Shown here: positions 41,125-50,363 of the stretch, one piece after another
Position numbering within the stretch: the first letter of the stretch is position 1
Layout: every line of letters begins with the position of its first letter
NCBI GenBank assembly: GCA_964036045.1
Contig: OZ038381.1
Span: forward strand, 102,925,367 to 102,989,366
Direction of reading: 5' to 3'
Source: Eutreptiella sp. 'Long Island Sound 2002'
Lineage: Eukaryota; Euglenozoa; Euglenophyceae; Eutreptiales; Eutreptiaceae
DNA length: 64,000 nt
The notes under the pieces: model-generated
Seen by the model: the letters and a program-made list of their open reading frames with translations, nothing else
Told to the model about the DNA's origin: nothing
Database searches by the model: none
Program-made: the position numbers and the translations under genes

Positions 41125-44066
41125 TGAAGCGGTACCCACAACCCCATGACCCGGTTACGGCATACAACCGGTCTCCGGCCACTAACCCTATGTTCCGTGC
41201 CGTAAAGCCCCGCATCGGCAACCGATGCACCGCCAGCGGTGATTTGTGTATCAGAATATCAGGAATCAACAGGGTTTTATTTTCATATTGTTTCCGTCAA
41301 TTTTTACGCTTCCGTTCTGATACTCACTGTTTTGACTGCTGGCGGTTGGATCGCGACTTTACCGTAACCGCCAGTTTAACTGTAATTAATGGAAATTTTA
41401 ACGCTATCCGTCACGAAGGCTCCAAAGTCGTCAGGAACTGCATGGATGCTTCCGCAATTTTCACATCTTACACTCGCAACCTTAATCCGAATTTTTCAGG
41501 ATGTCGAAATCGGATTTTCGACTTCGACATCCCCGCACTTGATTTGACCTCTCTCGAGTGGACCTACGTGCTTCACTATGCACGAATCAACTTTCCCTTT
41601 ATCCTGCCCCCCATTTGTCTTAAAGATATAGGCAAAACAAAGTTGATTCGTGAGGCCACTTGTGAAGGTCATATCTCGTGTTGCTTGCGAGGATTTACGA
41701 TAAGGAAACGTGGGATGTATTCACAACTCTCCCGACGTAATTTAGGAAGCATCATATGCCTTGCGTCTCCACACGTGCGCGCTAGTGTAATGGATCATGG
41801 TCAAGAGGGTAGAGTTTGCGTTATAACTCTATGGCCATGATATTGCGTGCGTTAAGATAACATTCCGAGTGTAGTGCGCAAGTGTTGGTGTTGCATAGGA
41901 ACTCTCCTTGAGTTCCTATGAGCGATTGACACAAAGTTATGCCCTTGGAGGGGCATGACATATCGTGGTGGGAGCTACCTTTTTGGGCAATATGTGGTAT
42001 CCGCCATGTGTTGTGTTGCGTGCCCATTTGGCGGGTCCATTACTCCAAGCCAAGCCCGCCAATGGACCACATATTGTGCAAGCCTCTTCCCCATACTCCC
42101 TACAGTCAATTGCAAGCCTAACCTTCGTGAAGGGAAGCTTGTGTGGTGATCCCGAAGCGATGCGTTGGGAGCAAGGTGTGTGTTTTGCAATTTTCCATAT
42201 TTTCATGTGCCCACTTGGGAAGTAGCGCTCGTAACCTTTCAAGGCGCCCCAAGTGGAGCACATAAGTGGGATCGAAGGTCATTGGTGTCAGATCAATGTG
42301 TTTAGAAGGATGAGTTGATTGCACGATCCAAGCCGAAGATATTATAATATAATTGTGCACCTTTCAATGCACTTTTGTGTGTCTTCGTGCCAATTTTGCC
42401 ATTTTTGGCCCGTCATGATGTCAAGTGGCGACCGTGTATCTCAACGTTGCGTTCAATTGACATCATGACCCAAATATATGATATGAGGGCACATACTTCG
42501 GTGCCCAACATATCTTGGACCCGGCGAATAACTCCCCTTAGGCTTGGCATACCGTGGCCGCCATGTTGGCGATTTGGGACTATCCCAAATCATGGGCTCA
42601 CTTGGCGACCCTGCCATTCCCAATACCGGTGGAGTTGGGCGACGCCCAAAAGATATGTTGGACACATATGACTTGATACCAATCCTATGGCACACTTCGG
42701 TCCGAGTCAGGCATGTGCCTCATTTGACCCAACCATGAGTGTGCGCATTTTTGGACATTTTGAGCATTTTTCCACTTTTGCTGCCCGCCGTGCACTATGT
42801 TCTAACCCTCGTGCACGCCGGACGCATGGACCAATGGACCATATATGACATGGGTGTTATGGGTAATGGTCCCCATGGTCCACACACCACGTGGGCGAAG
42901 CGGAGCCACCTTCGTTAAGGCGCTAGCCCAAAGTGAGTGTGGGCAACTTTGCCATTTTGGCATTTGTGGAACCAATTGGGATCGTCACCACGCCGAGTGG
43001 CATGGAGATCATTGAGAGCCAAGGGCATGGGAGTCTCTGTTGGACTCCCGGTGGATTGCGTATGAAATGGCGGATCCGATCTCCAAGCCGGCGTGGAGAT
43101 ATACTATTGGGAGCACACCGAATTTTGGCTCATTTCAAGCAGCCAAAATGACCCAATTTTGGGACCCCAATTTCCCCCTTCCGTGTGGTCAATTGGCGGG
43201 CCCATTTCTCTAAGCCCATAGGGAGCCCGGACCTAAATTCAAGTTGTACACTCAGATATAAGTCCTAGGTCCTGCTTCCTACCCTGTGAGCCATTGACCT
43301 TACCTTGGCCGGGCGAGCCACGCGTGGGAATGACGCCAATTTTGGTGATTTTGGCATCATGACCCCACTTGACTCATCCGTGTTGCCCTGATGCCGGGAC
43401 CTCAGAGGGAACCAGGTACGGTGAGGGCTCCGGAGAGTTTCTACTCGAAGGGCATAGGGTCAGTTGCCTCGTCCCTACCTCTGGCGGGTCCGGACGAAGG
43501 GTCCATTTCGGAGTTTTTCAGGCTAATATCAGTTTGGGCTGCAACAGCCCATTTTCAGCTACCAACTCCTGAGGGATAATGGCGGGCCCATATCTCTGGC
43601 TCAGAAGGGAGTTGGGACCTGCCGTTAAGGGAGCATAGGGAGCCACTGTCAGTCGGCCTTGGAGCCCATTGGTTCCGAGGAACTCGCCTGTGGCTGTGCG
43701 GGACACATCCTCCCCCATTGGCAGGGTTTCAGGGTCCGGACTGAGCAGGGCATGGGTTGTGTTTGAGCCCCCACCCCCACCAGCCACTGAGAGGGTCGGA
43801 CCTGGGATTGGGATATGAGTTAGGACTGAGTGTCTATTGTCCTGTGATGCCCTTACCCCAGTCCAGTCTTAACCCCATGTGTACTCATCCTGATGTGTTG
43901 TTGTACATACTTTCGTTCGCTCTTTGCAGAGTGGCAAGGATTCTGAAACGCTTTGTCACATGACACAGGCGTATTGATACCCATGTGAGCGTAGTGCCTT
44001 GCCTGCCTGCTCACCTGTGCGTGTCACCGCAGCGTCCCGTGGCCGGCCCCCCACGGGAACGCGTCA
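41125..44066 (+). repeat. Element 2 5' LTR (~2942 bp)
   Basis: Begins TGAAGCGGTACCCACAACC and ends GGGAACGCGTCA; matches 55293-58230 throughout with sparse differences. Contains a short perfect hairpin GCATCGG-caa-CCGATGC (41212-41228), a long inverted repeat (42412-42469) and a 231-codon open frame that is also open in the other copy. Parts of the first 900 bp resemble the Element 1 LTR. Confidence 0.92.
42412..42469. repeat. Perfect 13-bp inverted repeat in the LTR (also 56580-56637)
   Basis: GTCATGATGTCAA at 42412-42424 is the exact reverse complement of TTGACATCATGAC at 42457-42469, with a 32-base loop. The same arms are intact in the 3' LTR at 56580-56592 and 56625-56637, although the loop has changed. 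Each arm holds TGATGTCA, one base from the cAMP-response/bZIP site TGACGTCA, so a paired regulator site or an RNA hairpin is possible. Confidence 0.7.
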
Positions 44067-44504
44067 AAAGTGTTTCACCGCCGCGGGGTTACCCAACCCT
44101 CGCGTGCCACTCGGGGCCACAAACCCCGAGCAGCGCGGCGCAGCTCGCAGCTCGCAGCGCAGCGCAGCGGCTCGCAGCGCAGCGCAGCGGCTCGCAGCGC
44201 CACTCAGCGACAGCGCCGAGTTCGTCACGGAGCCAGCAGCGCCGTCCAGAGCATCGCCCTGACCGCGCAGCAACCGTGAAAGAGGTGCACAGACCAGGAC
44301 TCCTGCATCAGCCCCATCGGCCGACCCGGAGTCCCATCGGGCGACCAGCAAGGCCGCGTCAACCACCTCCACAACCACCGGCTGACCAGCACCAGCCGCA
44401 CTTCCAATCCAGTGCTGCAGCACCCTCCTCAACAACCACAACCAGTTCGTTGAGTTGAACGAGTGCACATCAAGGACCTCAAGACCAACTACGCCCCCGC
44501 TGCC
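44067..44504 (+). other. Element 2 untranslated leader with GC-rich tandem repeat
   Basis: Between the LTR and the first ATG of the leader ORF. A tandem array of gcagcgcagcggctc-like units occupies about 44135-44205. No TGG-starting primer binding site of the usual kind is visible directly after the LTR (aaaagtgtttcacc), so priming is unexplained. Confidence 0.55.
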
Positions 44505-46043
44505 ATGGTGAATTGGCAGGAAGCGGGCAGGCTGTGGCCGCGGCTCCACCCCCATGCAGCACGCCTGCTGCGTGGGTTGGTCTGGGACCAGCACTACCGC
44601 CACAGCCACCCCCAGTGTGAAGGCGGCATGCCCGGGAGCTTCGAGCTCCGCGAGGACATGGGGGAGGACCGCCTGCGGGCAGTGGAGGAGTGGCTGCGGG
44701 CGGAAGGCTACGAGTGGCGCTTCCGCCGCAAGCGCTGGCGGACCTGGACCCGGCCGGACAGGCCCGGCGAAGGGCTGCGCCCCGACGGGATTGAGGAGGA
44801 AGAGGACCCCAACGCCTACCCGTCGGGCGCCTCGATCAACGTCTCCTTGTGGGACGTGATCGAGAAGAACTTCCCGGAACTGGGGAGCGAGCGCAGGCTG
44901 CAGGGCGGCAGCAGCGTGTCTCCGGGGAAGGAGAAGCGGTCCGCCGGGGACAGGAAGCGCGACCGGAGGTGGCGGGAGTACCAGGAGTCCCTGGCCGCCG
45001 AAGCCGCCCAAGGCGCCAAGGGCGGAACCCCAGCCCCCAGTCCCCAACGGGCCAATGGTGGTCACCACCCCGGCTCCACCACCCTCGGCGACTACATCCG
45101 AGTCGCCAGGCAGACCAAGGCCAAGCCCCGTCCGCTGCTCCTGAAGCCCCAGCAGGCCTCAGCAGGCCCCAGCAGCGACGTGGAGTCGGCCCACCGCGGG
45201 AGGATGCCGGCCGACCAGGCCAGCTCCAGCAGCAGCGCCGCTCCCGCCCAAAGGGACGTGGCGCGCGCCTGTGAGCGCGTCTGTGGGGCGCCCTGCAACC
45301 TTCGGGTTGCCCGGCAACGGGCCACGCAGCTGAACGCTGCCGTGGAGGGCGCCGTCGGCATCGCCCATGAGGAGGCCACCGAGTGGGGCAGAGGCATGGA
45401 CTACCACGCCTCGAAAGTGGCAGCCATCGCGGCCGGTCTCACGGCTGCAGCCGCCCATGAGGCAGTGGCTGCCCAGATCAGGGCAACCGACGAGGAAGCC
45501 CGCCGGACGCAGGAGGCCATTGCTTGCAAGGAGGCCGAGGTGAAGGCGCTGGAAGAGGCGCTTGCCCAAGAGAGGGCAAAGAAGGAGGCGGAGGAAAGGG
45601 CCCACGCCGATACGACGGCTAAGGCCCAGGAGGACGCCGCCAAGAAGGAAGCCATCGAGGCCGGGCGACGGAAGGTCGCTGAGGAGAAGGCCAAGACAGA
45701 GGCGGAGCTGGCAGCGTTGGAAGCGCAGAAGGCGCGGCTGCAGCAGGCCCGGGAAGCTGAGGCGGCTCGTGCTCGGGGGGAAGCCGAAGCGCGGGCTGCC
45801 GCAACCACGGCTGCCGCAATGGAGGAGGCAGAGGCCAAACTCCGCCGCGAGACTCCCCCGGGAGGATCACAAGTGGAGACCCTTCGAAAGCTTTTCGAAG
45901 GGGACGCCTCCTCCAAGATGACGCTGGACGAGGTCGACACGGGCAGCAGTGGGAGCAGTGGCACCACCACCCATCGACGGAGGAAGGGCAAGGGGAAGAC
46001 CCCCGAGAGGCCGCGGAAGCCAGCGGGTGGACACTCCTCATGA
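44505..46043 (+). CDS. Element 2 leader ORF: long coiled-coil protein of unknown function
   Basis: Starts at the ATG 44505 (VNWQEAGRLWPRL) rather than at the upstream GTG 44463; 512 codons, uninterrupted. Residues ~1-110 look folded and rich in Trp/Arg (about nine Trp). Residues ~125-240 are low-complexity Pro/Ser/Gly. Residues ~250-460 form a long Ala/Glu/Lys/Arg coiled coil (EEARRTQEAIACKEAEVKAL and on). The tail is basic (HRRRKGKGKTPERPRKP). It precedes gag and is in another frame. Extra ORFs before gag are known in some plant Ty3 elements (Ogre-type), but I see no sequence similarity to judge. Element 1 has too little space (about 380 bp) for an equivalent. Unknown function. Confidence 0.6.
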   Translation: MVNWQEAGRLWPRLHPHAARLLRGLVWDQHYRHSHPQCEGGMPGSFELREDMGEDRLRAVEEWLRAEGYEWRFRRKRWRTWTRPDRPGEGLRPDGIEEEEDPNAYPSGASINVSLWDVIEKNFPELGSERRLQGGSSVSPGKEKRSAGDRKRDRRWREYQESLAAEAAQGAKGGTPAPSPQRANGGHHPGSTTLGDYIRVARQTKAKPRPLLLKPQQASAGPSSDVESAHRGRMPADQASSSSSAAPAQRDVARACERVCGAPCNLRVARQRATQLNAAVEGAVGIAHEEATEWGRGMDYHASKVAAIAAGLTAAAAHEAVAAQIRATDEEARRTQEAIACKEAEVKALEEALAQERAKKEAEERAHADTTAKAQEDAAKKEAIEAGRRKVAEEKAKTEAELAALEAQKARLQQAREAEAARARGEAEARAAATTAAAMEEAEAKLRRETPPGGSQVETLRKLFEGDASSKMTLDEVDTGSSGSSGTTTHRRRKGKGKTPERPRKPAGGHSS

Positions 46044-46227
46044 CAGTGACCCCTTCTTCACCGCCAGTGACGGAGATGAACGAGGCCGCCGACATCGCCA
46101 AGTGGTGGCTTGGACGGGCGGAGGCGGCGGGGAGGTCCCCATGGAACCGGAAGGTGAGGATGAGGATCTCCCTCCTCCCTACCGGAGCTCGGAGTCTTCC
46201 GTGACCGAGACGCCCAGGTGAGGCGAC

Positions 46228-47319
46228 ATGGACGAGGATGACGACATGGAGTTCGGCATCACGAGGAAGCGCCCATCCTCGGACCCACCGAGGCGACCCG
46301 GCGGAGACCCACCGGGACCCCCTGGCGGAGGACCATCAGGACCCCCTGGAGGACGCCCACCAAGTGGACCCCCTGGAGACGGACCACCGGGCGGGGGAGG
46401 ACCCCCTGGACCGGGCGGACCCGGCAGAGGCCCTCCTGGAGGACCCCCTGAGGACCCCGACGACCCACCAGGGAACGGCGACCCGGATACCACCTGGTGG
46501 TGGATTGTCTACCTCCGCAGGAGAGTCCAGTTGCTCGAGCTGGAGGTAGACACGGGCAAGGGCGAGATGGCTCGCATCTCCACGGTCGCCGCGCGCGCGC
46601 AGAAGGAGCTGGACATCGCCAGGGCCGAGACCAAGTCGCTGACCAACGTCGTCAGCGGCCTGCAGGAGAGGCTGGACGCGCTGGAAGCCTGTGGGAGCGT
46701 CAACAGCGACCACCCACCCCTGGAGTCTGGCTCGTCGGACGACGGCTGGGGACCCGGACCAGGTCCAGGCAGACCCCACGCCCCCGGCGGAGCCCCCAGG
46801 AGTCGCCCCAGCGCCAGTGCCCCCTCTCTCACCGCCCCCTCTCACCACAGCGCGGGCCGCCGCAACGAGCGCGTGCCGCCCGGCAGTGGCAGTGAGGAAT
46901 GGCGTGATGAGTGGCTCAGCGCGGAGTACCGCAACCGCCGTGCTCCACCGCGGACACCGGTACGCCCCCGGCGCCCCGCACCACCACCTGTACCACCACC
47001 TGGCCCGGTGCCAATCTCAATGGCTGGAGGACGTTATGGTGGACTCAGGGATGAGGTTCCCAGAGGAGACGTGGAGTGGGATGTCGGCGAAGGTGAGGAC
47101 CTGGACCTGCACCTGGAGGAGTTCGACATCAGCCCGCCGCGTGGTGTACGACGGGAGGTCGCTGAACTCAGCCGCCGGCGCCGTGATGAAGATGCGTACA
47201 TGGAAAGAGTACGGCGTGAACATTTTGGTTCAGCGTACGTGGAGGAACCGCGGCGTAGCCACAGGGATTCCATGGAGGAGATGGACGTGGCGGCCGTGGG
47301 AGTCCGTGGGCGAGGCTGA
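46228..47319 (+). pseudogene. Element 2 gag, N-terminal part (Gly-Pro-rich and coiled coil)
   Basis: 363 codons from ATG 46228. Residues ~20-90 are a collagen-like string of GPPG repeats; ~100-155 form a coiled coil (RRRVQLLELEVDTGKGEM and on) in the position of the Element 1 gag coiled coil; ~160-260 are Pro/Ser/Arg-rich. TGA at 47317-47319 closes it, but the same frame continues through AADAAVWEELKGIKPPMYDG to about 47430, where a run of C carries an indel and the capsid-like part follows in another frame (47382 ORF). Confidence 0.72.
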
Positions 47320-47381
47320 TGGGAACCTCGGTCGACCTCGCGGCCGGCGTTCATGGTCTCTAAGGCCGCGGACGCCGCCGT

Positions 47382-48836
47382 GTGGGAAGAATTGAAGGGC
47401 ATCAAGCCCCCCATGTACGATGGAGACCCCCCAACCTCGACCGCTTCTTGGAGAAGCTGGACGATTGGGGGCTGACCGTCACTGAAGACCTGCCTCCCGC
47501 GGATGCGGAGAGATATATCTTCAAACGGTTCAGGTACCGCCTGCCGGAAGTGCTCGGCGAGCTATACTTCGTGGCGACCAAGGAGGGGAGAATCAAGACC
47601 CTCAAAGAAGCCAAGAAGTGGCTCAACGAGCAGGAGCGGGTGGACGTTCCGCAGGTGGCTGCCAAGCGCTGGAAGTCCATCAAGCTTGAGCATGATGGAC
47701 GGGAGATCCGCCTACGAGAGTGGCGAGACTTCCGAGGGAAATACACCCTCTTCCGCCGCAACGTGGAGGATTGGAACGAGGGTGACGAGCAGGCTCGCCT
47801 GCTCTCCATGCTGCCGGAAGCATGGATCAAGAGGGTCACCAAAGAGGAATCCAAGCGGGCCAAGTCCAACCACACGGTCAAGATGATGCTCCCCAAAGAG
47901 TATCACTCGAACGTGGTGGCTTGGGCGAAGAAGAACGTGGCCCGGGATGTCAAACGGCACTCCCTGCGGAACGCTCTTCTCATCACCGTCTCGGGCGATC
48001 GCGAGAAGACCGCGATGTGGCGCCTTGACGAGTGTGAGTTGAGCGGCCAGACCATCCGTCTGCAGCCCATCCCGGCGCGGATGAGCTGCGACGAGATCCT
48101 GGAGTGGCTTGGCGAGGAAGTACTCAAAGAGTACCGAAACCTCCACCAAACCCGCGGGTTGAGGCCCGGCGACCGCGACGTCAACTATGTTGGCGAGGGA
48201 CCTGGCGGGGAAGCCGCCATGGATCCAGCGGGAGCCGGCGGCGATGAGACTCTCGTCGACGATGACGACGACGATGAGCCAGCCGAGGTGGCCGTTTGTG
48301 CCTTCGTGGCCAACAACCTGAGCGCGGGGAGCAAACCGGGAAACTGGAAGCCCCTGCAGCAGGGTTGGAGGAAGAAGGAGAAGAGGGACCCTCGCCGCAT
48401 TGGCGACCCTCCGCTGTCCTTTCAGGAGTTCATACGAGCTCACCCGCAGGGCTGTTTCGTGTGTTATGGGAGGAAGAAAGGCTTCAACCATGACCACCGA
48501 ACATGCCCCGTCCACAAGGCCGACACGGAGGCTTACAAGAAGGCGCACGGGTCGAAGAAGCGTGCGCCCGCGGGTATCCGGGAAGCCAAGGTGGAGGTCG
48601 ACAAGGACGAGCTGGCCAAGCTGATGTCGTCGGTGGGGACCGAGTTGGCCAAGGAGATCCAGGAGATCAAGAGGAGCTGGGTCCCCAGGTCGGACAACAA
48701 GAACAAGGAGAACAACCAGAATGACCAGAACAAGGACAAGGACAAGAACAAGGGTAAGAAAGGGGGAAGGAAGAAGGGCATTAACGAGGTTGATGCGGAG
48801 GAGAACACCCCTTCCTCCACAACCGACGCCCCCTAG
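47382..48836 (+). pseudogene. Element 2 gag, capsid and nucleocapsid part
   Basis: 484 open codons; the first ~15 are out of frame with the true protein (the real frame enters at about 47427, PPNLDRFLEKLDDW). Residues ~15-260 correspond to the capsid region shared with Element 1 (NEQERVDVP, VEDWNEGDEQARLL). A Cys/His knuckle at about 48453-48506 reads CFVCYGRKKGFNHDHRTC: C-x2-C-x8-H-x4-C, four residues longer than the usual retroviral knuckle. The C-terminus is Lys/Asn-rich (KNKENNQNDQNKDKDKN). It ends at UAG 48834-48836, followed in the same frame by pol. Confidence 0.82.
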
Positions 48837-50363
48837 CGGAACCCCTGCAGCCAAGGGCCCCAGCCAGGGCGGTCGCAGGATGGTGACGTGGCTAGCGCCG
48901 AACCATCCCAGTCGGGAGTCGATAAGCACAAGGGGACTGCCGCGGGCGGAAGGCCCGGTCCGGCGCCCAGTCGCGGAGGCGGGGTAAGGGCAAGTGAAGG
49001 CACGAACCCTTGCACCCGTCCGTCCTTCGCGACCAAGAATGTGTTTGATGTACTACAGGATCTATCCGAGAGTATCGGAGGATCACCCGGACCGCAGCTG
49101 GATGCTGCAGATGGGCAGCCTGAGCCCATTGTCCACGACCTGCACCAGTCGCTTGTTGAGCTTCTGGAACGGCCGGAGATCCTGAGCTTGCACGCCGTGC
49201 GCCGTGTCGGTCGCGAGCGGCAGTTGCATCTTAAGGTCCGTGCCTTATGCGGGGAAGTGGAAAAGGTTTTCGACGTGTTGGTCGACACGGGAGCTCAAGT
49301 CAGCTTGGTCAAGGCTGGCCTACTTCCACCAGAGTGTCTGACCGACAGTCGGAAACCTGTCAGGCTGAAGGTGGCGAACGGCCAGTACATGGTGGGAGGC
49401 ACGAAGGAAGCGGCCATCGGGCTGCAGTTCGTGAACCATCGTGAACTGAGCCGCCCAGACCTCGGCAAGGAAATCCTCCTTCACGGTCGCTTCTACGAGG
49501 CCGAGATGGACTGGGACATGATCGTCGGGTACGACTTCATGATGGAGACTGACTCCGGCGTTCTCCCGGCCCAGGCCTCCATGACCCTGTACCAGGACGA
49601 CCAGCTCTCGTGGCTTTCGTCACCTGAGCACCATGTGGAATGCCAATGGATCCACCCCGAACGCAATCAGCTCGAAGTGGCCGCGCTGGACACTGAGCCC
49701 ACTGGGCCAGCAAACCAGGAGTACGGCGTAAGGCCGGAAGTGGCGAACCGAGTGGTTGCGGACCTGGGAGCGTCGGATCTGGCCCTGGATGCATTCTCTT
49801 CAGGAACCTCCGCCCATCTTCGGGTATGTGAGAAGTACTGGAGCGCAGAGGACTCTGCGTGGAAGAAGCACTGGGGTCCGCATCAGGGACTGATGTGGAT
49901 CCATTGCCCCCGTTGGGACATTCCAAGAGCGATAGCGAAGATTCGCAAGGACCGCTCCAAGGCAGTGCTGGTTGTTCCTATGGGATGCACCAAGGAGGAG
50001 AGTACCCGACATTGGGTAGCCTCATTGACCAACATGACCTTAAACAAGGTCGTCCTACCGGCTGGAGAGAGTGTCTATCAGGACGCTAAGGGACAGCCCA
50101 TGCCACCCCAGAGATGGCCAACAGAATTCCACTATGTGGATGGGGGCCTTGATCAGGCCGACACCACGGACTTCGTCTGTGTGAACCGCATCATAGCGGA
50201 GCCTTGGAGGCAATGCTTTGCGGTTCCCCCTGTTGACATCGAAGAATCAGATTCGGAAGACCCCCTCACTGAAGAGGAATGGGATCTGGTTCAGGGGTAT
50301 ATGGATCAGCCCTTTCACGACTGGGGAAACCAGCGTGAGGGCAAGGGCCAGGACAAAGCCTGA
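48837..50363 (+). pseudogene. Element 2 pol: protease and DIRS-like domain
   Basis: Same frame as gag after UAG. The protease active site VLVDTGAQVSLVKAG is at about 49276-49320, with MDWDMIVGYDFMM further on. The next ~200 codons (about 49740-50150) carry the extra domain: LALDAFSSGTSAHLRVC, DSAWKKHW, MWIHCPRWDIPRAI, KAVLVVPMGC, alignable with 14570-14960 of Element 1 and resembling the methyltransferase-like domain of DIRS elements. A TGA at 50361-50363 stands where Element 1 has Trp (PHWWDDK), so it is a TGG-to-TGA mutation; coding resumes in the same frame. Confidence 0.82.
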
